Origin: Turicibacter sp.
GTDB taxonomy: Bacteria; Bacillota_I; Bacilli_A; MOL361; Turicibacteraceae
Assembly: GCA_009787345.1 (NCBI GenBank)
Contig: WRGF01000206.1
Span: forward strand, 1 to 32,998
Length of the DNA stretch: 32,998 nt
Direction of reading: 5' to 3'
In this document: one piece after another, positions 1 through 6,777 of the stretch
How the letters are laid out: each line of letters starts with the position of its first letter
Position numbering within the stretch: position 1 is the stretch's first letter
Made by a program: the position numbers and the translations under genes
The notes under the pieces: generated by a model
The model's input: only the letters and a program-made list of their open reading frames with translations
What the model was told of the DNA's origin: nothing
The model's database searches: none

Positions 1-80
1 ACACTAGTGCGGTTCCAGTTGAAAACCAAATTAAGTTGACCCGCCACAACCGGGATGGTCTGCGTTCCTGATGTTGCCAT
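1..80 (-). CDS. Partial structural protein, N-terminus only
   Basis: The first 26 codons of a minus-strand gene that runs off the left edge. Translation begins MATSGTQTIPVVAG. The ATG at 78-80 is preceded by an AGGAGTG ribosome binding site that lies in the gap after the Tal-like gene. It follows the Tal-like gene in the late operon, so a baseplate, fibre or other distal tail protein is likely from position alone. Too little sequence is present to assign a family. Confidence 0.7.
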   Translation of the reverse strand, partial: MATSGTQTIPVVAGQLNLVFNWNRTS

Positions 81-93
81 TATTTCACTCCTA

Positions 94-1740
94 TCATGGT
101 AACGGTGGCTTTCTGTAAAAACTCAAATTCCCATTGGGTCTAGGTTGGAAACGGAAGTTTCCCAAATCCAATGAATTGTTGATGGTAGCGTCATTGATGA
201 AAAGTCGGTCATTGGAAACGTAAGCCACTTCAATGCCGTTGTTGAAAAAACTCAATTTGTCGTTGGTTATCTGAACTTCCATCGGCTCCCCGACTGCCCC
301 AATATGGATGACCCCATTAATGAAGCGGATGTATTTGCTCTGCTCATGGAAGGAGTTTTCAATTTCCCCTTCCACAATCTGGGTGATGTAAGTGTAGTTC
401 TCAAAGATAAAGTTGAAGCTGTTGGAATCTTGGACATACAATGTCCTTTCCCCTTCCCACCACTCAAAAAAATCATTCCAGTTGATGGTCTGGTTCCCGA
501 CTTCCATTTCAATTTTGTTTTCAAACACCCGAATCATTGCCCATAGCTTCTTGATGGTATTCCAAGAAGTCACCGTTGAGCCGTTGGTTTGGTTGCCGAT
601 TTCTGTCACCACTTTGGCAAGCCCATTCCTGACACCGTTGAAGGAGAAAGTGCCGTAATCGGAACCCAAGGTAAGGACGTTGTTTTCAGGGTTCAGTAAA
701 TCCGTTTCCAATTTGATGACCAATAGCCGTCCTTCACTGGTCGGGGTTTCAAAGTCAACGTATTCAAGGAAACGGAACTGGTCGGCTGTGTAGCCCGCCT
801 TTTCCAAATCAACGGCTGTCAGGGAGAGCTTATGAAGCTCGGAAGTCGCATCCACCAAATATTCCTTGGCTTTTCTGAAAAGGTTGTCAGGTTCGAACAC
901 ATCATCCCAAACCACCGTTTTTAAGATGAAGCCGTATTTTGCCACTGCCACAGGGTCTTGGATGTAGTCGAACCCAGTGGGGTTCACGGTTTCAATGGTG
1001 ACACGCTTGTTCTGTGCGTCCTCCACTTGGTGTTTTTCACCGTCTGAATCTTCTTCCCCAAACTCCCCTTCGGGTTCGATGGAAGCCCCCAAAGGGACGA
1101 TAGCCGTGCAAATATCCTCACCCCTTTGCTCCAGTTTCAAGTCAAGAAGGTTTTCAAAGGTAATGCGTTGGGTGCTCAATAGATTCGTATCAACCAACCA
1201 ATCCAAAGTAGCATTTCCTGCGGGGTACCTCATCCGTAGGAAGCCCCCAAGGAGTTTCAGGCACTTTTCCTCAACGACATTCCAAGTGCTCGGGTAAGTG
1301 GAATCCGCCCGCCAGATGAAGTCGTTGACATCCGTCACGGTAACAGTGCCCAAGGCAATCCTTTTATTTGTCGGAACTTGGGCATTGTGTTGGTCAAGCA
1401 ACATTTTGAAATACGGAACGACCCCGCCCGCATAATCGTAAGGGCGGACAACGGTATCATTGAGGTAAGCCAGAACCCCTTCGCAAGTCACCGTCATGTT
1501 ATTGAACAGGTCGTATTCGATATTGATAACCCGCATCCGTCCCATCAAGAAGGCATTGTCGTAAAGCTCCACAATCGAAGTCAGCTTTTTAAAATCGTCA
1601 TAAAAGGGGTGAACCGTTGGCATGGTAAATGTCAAGTTCTCTGCCATGTTCATTTCCTGATGAAACTTGGCATCAAGCAAGGCAAATTCCTCAATGTCAG
1701 GGGTGTAAAAGATTTGTCCGTCCAAACGTAGGGAATACAT
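94..1740 (-). CDS. Tail-associated protein (Tal-like, prophage endopeptidase tail family)
   Basis: 548 aa, the tail-tip protein that follows Dit. The N-terminal ~100 residues fit the phage minor structural protein N-terminal region: early YTPDIEEF, then LTFTMPTVHPFYDD, then VTCEGVLAYLNDTVVRPY, a stretch typical of the gp18/Tal beta-rich hub domain. The middle (about 110-390) resembles the prophage tail endopeptidase family, including a RITFENLLDL segment. Residues after about 390 form a short beta-rich tail, so the protein is shorter than many Tal proteins that carry peptidoglycan hydrolase domains; I see no lytic domain. Its start overlaps the stop of the Dit gene (TAATG), which suggests translational coupling. 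The role is inferred from family and gene order: central hub of the baseplate contacting the cell surface. Confidence 0.85.
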   Translation of the reverse strand: MYSLRLDGQIFYTPDIEEFALLDAKFHQEMNMAENLTFTMPTVHPFYDDFKKLTSIVELYDNAFLMGRMRVINIEYDLFNNMTVTCEGVLAYLNDTVVRPYDYAGGVVPYFKMLLDQHNAQVPTNKRIALGTVTVTDVNDFIWRADSTYPSTWNVVEEKCLKLLGGFLRMRYPAGNATLDWLVDTNLLSTQRITFENLLDLKLEQRGEDICTAIVPLGASIEPEGEFGEEDSDGEKHQVEDAQNKRVTIETVNPTGFDYIQDPVAVAKYGFILKTVVWDDVFEPDNLFRKAKEYLVDATSELHKLSLTAVDLEKAGYTADQFRFLEYVDFETPTSEGRLLVIKLETDLLNPENNVLTLGSDYGTFSFNGVRNGLAKVVTEIGNQTNGSTVTSWNTIKKLWAMIRVFENKIEMEVGNQTINWNDFFEWWEGERTLYVQDSNSFNFIFENYTYITQIVEGEIENSFHEQSKYIRFINGVIHIGAVGEPMEVQITNDKLSFFNNGIEVAYVSNDRLFINDATINNSLDLGNFRFQPRPNGNLSFYRKPPLP

Positions 1741-2393
1741 TATAACCTGACCTCCCTAAATTGCACCGTGATAGCCGTCGTTCCCGCTGTCCTAGTGAGA
1801 ACAATGCTTCCATTGGCGGGTATTTTGAAGTCTGAAAATTTCCATTGCCCTGTTGTCAAGGTTCGGGTCGTTGTCCCCCCACCTGTGTTGGGGTAAGAAA
1901 TTGTCACCGTTCCTGTGGTAATCACCAAAGGGATAGCGTTCAAGGAACCACCGTTAGTGATGGTTGTTGAAGCCCCATTGAACGTTTGGCTCTTCTGGGT
2001 CAAGCGGTAAAAGAAGGGCTTGCAGATGAACTCCAGAAGGATTTCTCCGTACCCTTGCCACGGCTTAAATGAAACGTTGCACCGCCCTTCCAGTTTCCAA
2101 GTAGGGTCGTTGTTGAAAATCAGGTCAACCTTCTTGCCGTGCAAGTCGAATGCCATTTCGTTGCATTTTTGGATATAGTCCAAATGTCCAATTTCAAAAA
2201 AGACGGTCATTTTCACCGTCCTGTCTCCGTATAATGGTTCGCCAGTCAGGCTCTCGGATAAGTCCAAGGAACCGTGGTTGGCGGGTAAGTCAATTAATTT
2301 TTGCTTAATCGGTGGCGGGTCAAGGGAAATATCCTGACCCAGATAACCACCGTAGGCTGAGAGCCATTTTCCGTTAAGCGATACGTCCCTCAT
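1740..2393 (-). CDS. Distal tail protein (Dit)
   Basis: 217 aa, placed between tape measure and Tal as in most siphoviruses of Gram-positive hosts. The N-terminus (DVSLNGKWLSAYGGYL, then GEPLYGDRTVKMTVFF and a FDLHGKKVDLIFNNDPTW segment) fits the Dit/Sipho_tail belt domain. The C-terminal ~70 residues are Thr/Gly-rich beta sequence (TITNGGSLNAIPLVITTG, then TLTTGQWKFSDFKIP), matching the galectin-like second domain of Dit proteins. Dit hexamers form the platform joining the tail tube to Tal and receptor-binding proteins. AAAGGAG precedes the ATG. The length is close to the short, classical Dit form with no inserted carbohydrate-binding module. Confidence 0.85.
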   Translation of the reverse strand: MRDVSLNGKWLSAYGGYLGQDISLDPPPIKQKLIDLPANHGSLDLSESLTGEPLYGDRTVKMTVFFEIGHLDYIQKCNEMAFDLHGKKVDLIFNNDPTWKLEGRCNVSFKPWQGYGEILLEFICKPFFYRLTQKSQTFNGASTTITNGGSLNAIPLVITTGTVTISYPNTGGGTTTRTLTTGQWKFSDFKIPANGSIVLTRTAGTTAITVQFREVRL

Positions 2394-2443
2394 AAGATTT
2401 CTCCTTTGCGAATACGATTGGATAGCTTTTTAAGTCGTAACCA

Positions 2444-5374
2444 TTAAGTCGTAACTCCCCTATTCGCCAATCTGTTATTACTCTGCAACCCCTTGTCAAT
2501 CGGCTTGACCACTTGACCCACCAAAGCACCAGTGTCCAAGATAACTTTCATTTGCGCATTTTCTTTCCTTAGCTCCCTGACTTCTGTAATCAGTTCCCTT
2601 AGCAAGTCGCTGTTTTCTCCTTGACCCATCTGGTCTGAAATTCCTTTGCCGATTCCCGCTAGGACATCGGGCTTCAAAGGGATGACTGCTTCAGCTCCTG
2701 ATTCACCAAAACCTTGGAAAGAACCGTTGGCAAATCCTCCAATGGTTGCTTCATTGAAAATCCCGCCTTCTGCATTCCAAGAGAGTGAGATATGGGGCAA
2801 TTTAGGCAAATCTTTGACCGTCCAACCACCCATTGAAAATGTGGGGATTTTGATTTTTCCGAACAAGTCAGCAAAAGCGTTTTTGATTTTGTCTGAAATC
2901 TCTTTTGCTTTGTCCCAGATTCCTGTGATTTTGGTTTTAATGCCGTCAATTTTATTGGAGATGGTTGCTTTAACAGATTCAAAAATGTTGCTGATTGTCG
3001 TTTTGATGTTATTGAAAATCGTTGAAACTGTTTCTTTGAGCGAGTTGAATTTGCTTTTGATACCCTCCACAACGGCGGTTACTTTTTCTCTAATCCAATT
3101 TACAACAGGCTCAATGATGTTGGTTTTAATAAAGTTCCAAATAACTTGGATTTTATTTTTGAAGTTCTCCCATCGTGATTTCAGGTAGTCAACCATGGCT
3201 CCGATTTTTTCCTTAATCCAGTTGACTACTGGTTCGATGATGTTGGTTTTAACGAAATTCCAGACAGTTAACACAATATTTTTGTAAAACTCCCAAGCAT
3301 TTTTGAAATAAGTCATCAATTTCTCGAAAACAACTTTAATCCTTTCAACCTCTGGCATGATGATTTTATCAAGGATGAAATTCCAAACCGCTTTACATAC
3401 ATCCATGATGAAGTTCCATCCATAAGCAATTCCGTTCCAGAGGGTTACAAGGATGACCAAAATAACTGTGACAACAACGGTGACTACGGTCTTCACGACT
3501 TCCCAAACCGTTGTCCAGAAAGTAATCAGGATGTTCATATAAACCTTGAACGCTGTGACGATTCCGTTCCAGATGGCTTCAAAGTAAGGCTTGACAGCTT
3601 CCCAAACGCCTTTGATTTTGTCCCAAGCTGATGAGAAGAAGCCTGTAATGGCTTCCCAGACACTTGAAGCCACTCCTTTTAGCCAATCCCAAAATGCACT
3701 TGCAACTTTCTTGATGTTCTCCCACATATTAATGAAAAAGTTTCTGAACCCTTCACAATGATTCCAAAGATAAATAAAGCCTGCTACCAATGCGATAACG
3801 ATTGCAACCACAATAATTATCGGATTTGCCATGAGCACACCCCAAAGGGATTGAAGCCCGCCCATCAATGTCCCGACACCTGTTTTCAATAATCCGAATA
3901 CGGCGTTTAGTCCTTTAAATGCTTCTATGGCTTGTTTGATTTCACCCATTTTCGACATAACACCGACAGCAACACCGAATGCAACTGTCACCCCAGTAAC
4001 TACACCGAGTAAAACTCCAAGGACTGTATGCAATAAACCACTTGAATGCTTCCACGCTTCAAACAACCCGACAATAAGGGCACCCAATGCAATCAATGGC
4101 GCCAAAGGAATCATCAAGGCGACAAAACCGCTCGCTAATGAAGCGATGGCAGGCAAACACATCGCACCAACAACGATGGCAATATCTTCAATGATACCGA
4201 ACAAATCTCCTCCATTGTCTATCCATGCCCGAAACTTATCTAGGATTTCAGAAATTTTATTGACCAACGGCTCCATGAGCGGTTGTAATTTCTGCCCAAT
4301 AGTGAGTTGCAACGTTTCCATAGTAGATATTAGTTTTTCACAGGCACCTTTCCAACCTTGTGTTAAAACGTTAGCAGTTTCTTGGGCATAATTCAAATCG
4401 TCCAAGGTATACATATACCCCTCGATTCCTTCTGCTCCTTCATCCATCATTGCTGTGGCTATTTTCATAGATTGTGCACCGAATAAGGTAGTCAAAGCAC
4501 TGTTTCGTTCTTCTTCTGAAAGCCCTGTAAATGCACCTTTAAGCATATCTGCTATTTGAGTAATATTCTTCATAGAACCGTCAGAATTGTAAAGTTCCAA
4601 GTTATACGCTTCCATGACTTTTTGAGCCTGACCTGAGGGTGACACCAATTCTGTAAACATTTGCGTTAACCCAGTTCCCGCTTTTGTCCCATCAATCCCA
4701 TGCTTGGCTAACATTGCCAACGTTCCGGCAGTCATATCAACGGTATTTCCGTATAATGAAAGTGTTGAACCGCAATATTTTAGCCCTTGCATCATGTCAT
4801 CAACCGTCATTGTGGATTTGTCAGCGGAAGATGTCATAACATCCATGACGTGCGAGGTATCCTCTACACCCAAACCAAACATAGAATTGACTTTGATTAA
4901 ATCATCTACTGATTCACCTAAGTCTTTATTGGTAATAATAGCGAAGCTACTGGCTCCGTTCATCATTCCCAACTGTTCGGTAGCTGTTAAACCCGCACGG
5001 CTCATTGATAAGTACCCCTCGGCGATATTATTAGCATTGAATTTTGTATTACTGGCTATTTCCTTTGCTTGTGCATCTAATTTTTTCTGTTCTTCCGCAT
5101 TGGCTCCGCTGATATGCGATACCATGTTCATAGTGCGCTCATAATCCCCCGCCATATCCAAGGCACCTTTTCCGTAAATGGCAAGTCCCGCTCCAATACC
5201 AGTTGCCCATTTCAAAACGGTCGTACTTTTTTTTGTCATGACATCGAACGAATTGTTAAGATTAGAAGCCACTTTCCCGCCCGTGGCGGACAATGATTCC
5301 AATGTTCCTTTAGCTTTGTCTGCTCCCTCGATAGCAATTCTACCTGCGATAGAAAATGATTCCATAAGTCCCAT
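2444..5374 (-). CDS. Tail tape measure protein
   Basis: 976 aa, the longest gene here, with the composition of a TP901-family tape measure protein. The N-terminal ~350 residues contain the conserved phage tail domain (DYERTMNMVSHISGANAEEQ, later GTKAGTGLTQMF and LFGAQSMKIATAMM). Residues ~390-540 hold several long hydrophobic segments, and ~540-830 are rich in regularly spaced Trp/Phe with long alpha-helical character. The C-terminus (VIPLKPDVLAGIGKG) is the usual Gly-rich end. The known rule of about 0.15 nm per residue would give a tail of roughly 145 nm (inference). The gene has a GAGGGGGTGA ribosome binding site and, unusually, a minus-strand terminator just upstream, and it is separated from the tail chaperones by about 2 kb of accessory genes. 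An ATG three codons further in is an alternative start. Confidence 0.95.
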   Translation of the reverse strand: MGLMESFSIAGRIAIEGADKAKGTLESLSATGGKVASNLNNSFDVMTKKSTTVLKWATGIGAGLAIYGKGALDMAGDYERTMNMVSHISGANAEEQKKLDAQAKEIASNTKFNANNIAEGYLSMSRAGLTATEQLGMMNGASSFAIITNKDLGESVDDLIKVNSMFGLGVEDTSHVMDVMTSSADKSTMTVDDMMQGLKYCGSTLSLYGNTVDMTAGTLAMLAKHGIDGTKAGTGLTQMFTELVSPSGQAQKVMEAYNLELYNSDGSMKNITQIADMLKGAFTGLSEEERNSALTTLFGAQSMKIATAMMDEGAEGIEGYMYTLDDLNYAQETANVLTQGWKGACEKLISTMETLQLTIGQKLQPLMEPLVNKISEILDKFRAWIDNGGDLFGIIEDIAIVVGAMCLPAIASLASGFVALMIPLAPLIALGALIVGLFEAWKHSSGLLHTVLGVLLGVVTGVTVAFGVAVGVMSKMGEIKQAIEAFKGLNAVFGLLKTGVGTLMGGLQSLWGVLMANPIIIVVAIVIALVAGFIYLWNHCEGFRNFFINMWENIKKVASAFWDWLKGVASSVWEAITGFFSSAWDKIKGVWEAVKPYFEAIWNGIVTAFKVYMNILITFWTTVWEVVKTVVTVVVTVILVILVTLWNGIAYGWNFIMDVCKAVWNFILDKIIMPEVERIKVVFEKLMTYFKNAWEFYKNIVLTVWNFVKTNIIEPVVNWIKEKIGAMVDYLKSRWENFKNKIQVIWNFIKTNIIEPVVNWIREKVTAVVEGIKSKFNSLKETVSTIFNNIKTTISNIFESVKATISNKIDGIKTKITGIWDKAKEISDKIKNAFADLFGKIKIPTFSMGGWTVKDLPKLPHISLSWNAEGGIFNEATIGGFANGSFQGFGESGAEAVIPLKPDVLAGIGKGISDQMGQGENSDLLRELITEVRELRKENAQMKVILDTGALVGQVVKPIDKGLQSNNRLANRGVTT
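3091..3260 (-). repeat. 41-codon direct repeat inside tape measure gene
   Basis: Two near-identical segments begin at 3091 and 3214 on the plus strand, 123 bases apart, encoding KTNIIEPVVNWI twice followed by [KR]EK. A period of 41 residues with recurring Trp positions fits a duplication of a tape-measure helical unit, a known way in which tail length changes. Confidence 0.75.
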
Positions 5375-5394
5375 AAGTCACCCCCTCTGGACAT

Positions 5395-5418
5395 AAAAAA
5401 AGACGAACATAGTCGTCT
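5395..5418 (-). terminator. Intrinsic terminator just before the tape measure gene
   Basis: On the minus strand a 6-bp stem AGACGA / TCGTCT with a 6-nt loop is followed by a run of T. It lies about 20 bases before the tape measure start codon. It would end transcripts from the accessory island and could reduce tape measure transcription unless a phage antiterminator or readthrough operates. The stem is short, so efficiency is uncertain. Confidence 0.6.
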
Positions 5419-5446
5419 AAAATTTTGAAATTTAAAAACTAAAAAG

Positions 5447-5478
5447 TTGTCATCTTTTGTCATTGTCAGTCATATACT
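5447..5478 (+). promoter_or_regulatory. Possible promoter region for the 30-aa peptide
   Basis: A good -10-like TATACT lies at 5473-5478, upstream of an AAGGAGG (5484-5490) and the hairpin that hides the ribosome binding site. TTGTCA occurs three times upstream (5447, 5457, 5463), but none is 16-18 bases from TATACT: the closest useful spacing is 20. The repeated TTGTCA may be a weak -35 or a protein-binding repeat. The assignment is tentative. Confidence 0.35.
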
Positions 5479-5501
5479 GTATTAAGGAGGGCATAAGAAA
5501 A

Positions 5502-5522
5502 CACCTCCGAAGAAGGGAGGTG
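5502..5522 (+). promoter_or_regulatory. Hairpin sequestering the ribosome binding site of the 30-aa peptide
   Basis: CACCTCC (5502-5508) pairs perfectly over 7 bp with GGAGGTG (5516-5522) across a 7-nt loop. The second arm contains the GGAGG ribosome binding site, 8 bases before the ATG at 5529, so the mRNA should be translationally closed. A second AAGGAGG at 5484-5490 could compete for the same CCTCC and open the structure, or serve as a ribosome standby site. On the opposite strand the same hairpin is followed by TTTTCTT and can act as the terminator of the antisense RNA. Confidence 0.75.
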
Positions 5523-5528
5523 CATCCT

Positions 5529-5621
5529 ATGAAGCATCTTCTGATATTCATGATAATTCTAGTATTCTTCCTTGACACGGCGGAACTAGAATTTATCGAA
5601 GCGATAGCCAAGGCTATCTAG
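5529..5621 (+). CDS. 30-aa membrane peptide, candidate type I toxin
   Basis: A plus-strand ORF in the middle of a minus-strand late operon. It encodes 30 aa: a single hydrophobic helix (KHLLIFMIILVFFL, residues 2-15) followed by an acidic amphipathic tail (DTAELEFIEAIAKAI). It has a near-ideal ribosome binding site (GGGAGG, 8 bases from ATG), but that site is buried in a perfect 7-bp hairpin. It has its own intrinsic terminator four bases after the stop and is covered by a predicted convergent antisense RNA. These traits together match type I toxins of Bacillota (TxpA, BsrG/BsrE, Fst types), which insert into or perturb the membrane. I do not recognise the peptide itself as a named family. 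A small phage membrane protein without an antitoxin is the main alternative. Confidence 0.6.
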   Translation: MKHLLIFMIILVFFLDTAELEFIEAIAKAI

Positions 5622-5624
5622 CGG

Positions 5625-5652
5625 AAAGCCACCCTTGCCGGGGTGGTTTTTC
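5625..5652 (+). terminator. Intrinsic terminator of the 30-aa peptide gene
   Basis: CCACCC (5629-5634) pairs with GGGTGG (5641-5646) around a 6-nt loop. The stem extends by a G-U and three A-T pairs, with the T-run at 5647-5651. It begins four bases after the stop codon and works on the plus strand. Confidence 0.85.
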
Positions 5653-5659
5653 CTTTACT

Positions 5660-5690
5660 AGTATATGCAGTGAATGGGCAGATATGTAAA
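5660..5690 (-). promoter_or_regulatory. Candidate promoter for antisense RNA
   Basis: On the minus strand TATACT (5660-5665) is preceded by TTTACA (5685-5690) with a 19-bp spacer, or TTACAT with 18. Five of six -10 bases match TATAAT. It lies downstream of the Excalibur gene and points toward the 30-aa peptide locus. Confidence 0.45.
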
Positions 5691-5698
5691 CAGAAGTC

Positions 5699-6442
5699 TT
5701 ACTCACAGCCCCATCCGTCATTATCACGGTCAAATTTTGGTCTATAAGCGGGATGGTCAGCAGGAACTCCGCTAGGGAAGTCTACCCTAAGTTCTGTGCA
5801 GTTTTGGTACTCCCTAAAAACTTCTACCTGCGGTTCGGGTTCTGGAATGGGGTCAGGCTCTTGAATCGGTTCAGGAGTTGGGGCTGATTCAACTTGGACA
5901 AAGGGTTCAGGTTCTTCTTCTACCTGTACCTCGACTGCTTGCATCGTTTGTTGTTGTACTGGTTGTGCATTTTGAGTAGTAGTTTCTTCCGGCTCTTCAA
6001 CCACTTCTTCAATGACATTTTCAACGACTTCTTCCGGTTCTTCAATATTTTCTTCGGTGATTTCCTCAACATCTTCAACAGGTTCTTCCTCTATTTTTTC
6101 TTCCTCTTTCACCTCAAATGTTCGTGAACCACTCACAGGGTCGTTAGCAATATCAACGCCCACTGCCCCGCCCAAAAGTATAAAAATTCCTAAGACAGTT
6201 AAAAATTTGTTGCTATACTGCTTTTTGATTGGATACCATGTAATGATACCTATTTTCCTACCTATTGCATAGACAATTAATATAATTCCTATAAAGACAC
6301 CGAACCCCTGTAATGGCGAAACGAGCGCTAAGATAATGGGAAAGATAAAGAACAACCATAAAAGCCATTTCAAAAATGTTTTTCTTTTTTTCTTTCGGGG
6401 TTTTGGCTTTATTTTTTCCATCTCTTCCTGTAAGTTGGGCAT
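5699..6442 (-). CDS. Membrane-anchored Glu/Pro-rich protein with C-terminal Excalibur domain
   Basis: 247 aa. The N-terminus is strongly basic (KPKPRKKKRK, residues 12-21), followed by hydrophobic segments at about 25-42, 47-67 and 80-98. A long acidic, Glu-rich region (110-155) and a Pro/Glu-rich spacer (172-206) lead to a C-terminal Excalibur domain at 212-247: NCTEL, GVPADHPAYRP, then the calcium-binding-type DRDNDGWGCE with paired Cys215 and Cys246. Excalibur domains are extracellular calcium-binding modules, so the tail probably faces outside the cell with the spacer crossing the wall. Such a gene is not a virion component of standard siphoviruses. A lysogenic-conversion or superinfection-exclusion role is conceivable (inference). 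It stands alone between terminators, so it probably has its own promoter, which I could not define. Confidence 0.75.
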   Translation of the reverse strand: MPNLQEEMEKIKPKPRKKKRKTFLKWLLWLFFIFPIILALVSPLQGFGVFIGIILIVYAIGRKIGIITWYPIKKQYSNKFLTVLGIFILLGGAVGVDIANDPVSGSRTFEVKEEEKIEEEPVEDVEEITEENIEEPEEVVENVIEEVVEEPEETTTQNAQPVQQQTMQAVEVQVEEEPEPFVQVESAPTPEPIQEPDPIPEPEPQVEVFREYQNCTELRVDFPSGVPADHPAYRPKFDRDNDGWGCE

Positions 6443-6540
6443 CGCAATCCCTCATTTCTTAGAAAATTAACTACTTCAAATGATATGAGGGATGAGATGA
6501 CTTTATGACATAAAACGTTTTCTTAATTCATATCTTTTAA

Positions 6541-6578
6541 TTGAAGGCACATCCTCATCCAATAAAACAAGCCTTCAA
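6541..6578 (+). repeat. 8-bp inverted repeat upstream of the 44-aa gene
   Basis: TTGAAGGC (6541-6548) and GCCTTCAA (6571-6578) are perfect inverted repeats separated by 22 bases. They end right at the G-run ribosome binding site of the plus-strand 44-aa gene. The structure could be a 5-prime leader hairpin controlling translation or an operator. The surrounding stretch 6443-6594 is AT-rich, with no other gene seen. Confidence 0.55.
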
Positions 6579-6594
6579 GGGGGGGGTGGAGCTT

Positions 6595-6729
6595 ATGCGA
6601 CACTCTAGCAAAAGCCTAAAGAAAGCAAGCCGTGACTTACGTAACGGCAAATCTTCTGGAGGTAAGAAATTGGCTGACCATCGGTGGGCAAATCACCGCT
6701 GTTATCCGGTCTTAACATTAAGGGAGTAG
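6595..6729 (+). CDS. 44-aa basic protein of unknown function
   Basis: A plus-strand ORF counter to its neighbours. It encodes 44 aa, very basic in its first two thirds: RHSSKSLKKASRDLRNGK, then SSGGKKLADHRWANHR. It is rich in Lys, Arg, Ser and His, with no hydrophobic segment. A G-rich ribosome binding site (GGGGTGGAG) lies five bases before the ATG at 6595. The reading frame is open further upstream, but that part lacks a ribosome binding site and crosses the inverted repeat, so I reject the longer form. The stop codon is part of a strong plus-strand terminator, which supports a real transcription unit. The composition suggests nucleic-acid binding (inference). I do not recognise a family. 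Confidence 0.55.
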   Translation: MRHSSKSLKKASRDLRNGKSSGGKKLADHRWANHRCYPVLTLRE

Positions 6730-6748
6730 TTACGGCTACTCCTTTTTT
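6723..6748 (+). terminator. Intrinsic terminator of the 44-aa gene
   Basis: GGAGTAG (6723-6729) pairs perfectly with CTACTCC (6736-6742) around TTACGG, followed by six T. The TAG of the 44-aa gene is inside the stem. Confidence 0.9.
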
Positions 6749-6754
6749 GCAATC

Positions 6755-6774
6755 AAAAAAGAGCGTTTCCGCTC
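6755..6774 (-). terminator. Intrinsic terminator after the MazF-like gene
   Basis: On the minus strand GAGCG, loop GAAA, CGCTC, then six T, with extra G-U and A-U pairs below the stem. It starts four bases after the stop codon of the 132-aa gene. It faces the plus-strand terminator at 6723-6748, so the two units converge and stop back to back. Confidence 0.8.
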
Positions 6775-6777
6775 CCT

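Larger units (their letters stand above)
5495..5653 (-). ncRNA. Predicted antisense RNA to the 30-aa peptide mRNA
   Basis: Inferred, not recognised by homology. A minus-strand promoter-like sequence at 5660-5690 would start transcription near 5653. The first good stop signal it meets is the hairpin 5502-5522, followed on this strand by TTTTCTT (5501-5495). The product of about 160 nt would be complementary to the whole coding sequence, the 5-prime half of its terminator and its hidden ribosome binding site. That is the arrangement of type I antitoxin RNAs with 3-prime overlap such as RatA, SR4 and SR5. Confidence 0.4.

Noticed and set aside
2646-3188. 180-codon plus-strand ORF opposite the tape measure gene
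   Set aside because: It is the antisense frame of repetitive tape measure sequence, has no ribosome binding site and reads as low-complexity hydrophobic and Ser/Thr text.
3927-5144. Further long plus-strand ORFs opposite the tape measure gene
   Set aside because: Shadow frames of the long coding gene, with no start signals and unlikely composition.
5894-6272. Two overlapping plus-strand ORFs opposite the Excalibur gene, one rich in Phe and one rich in Ser
   Set aside because: Both are readouts of the antisense of Glu-rich codons. No ribosome binding site.
6541-6594. Upstream extension of the 44-aa gene (MKAHPHPIKQ start)
   Set aside because: That start has no ribosome binding site and lies inside the inverted repeat. 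The ATG at 6595 has one.
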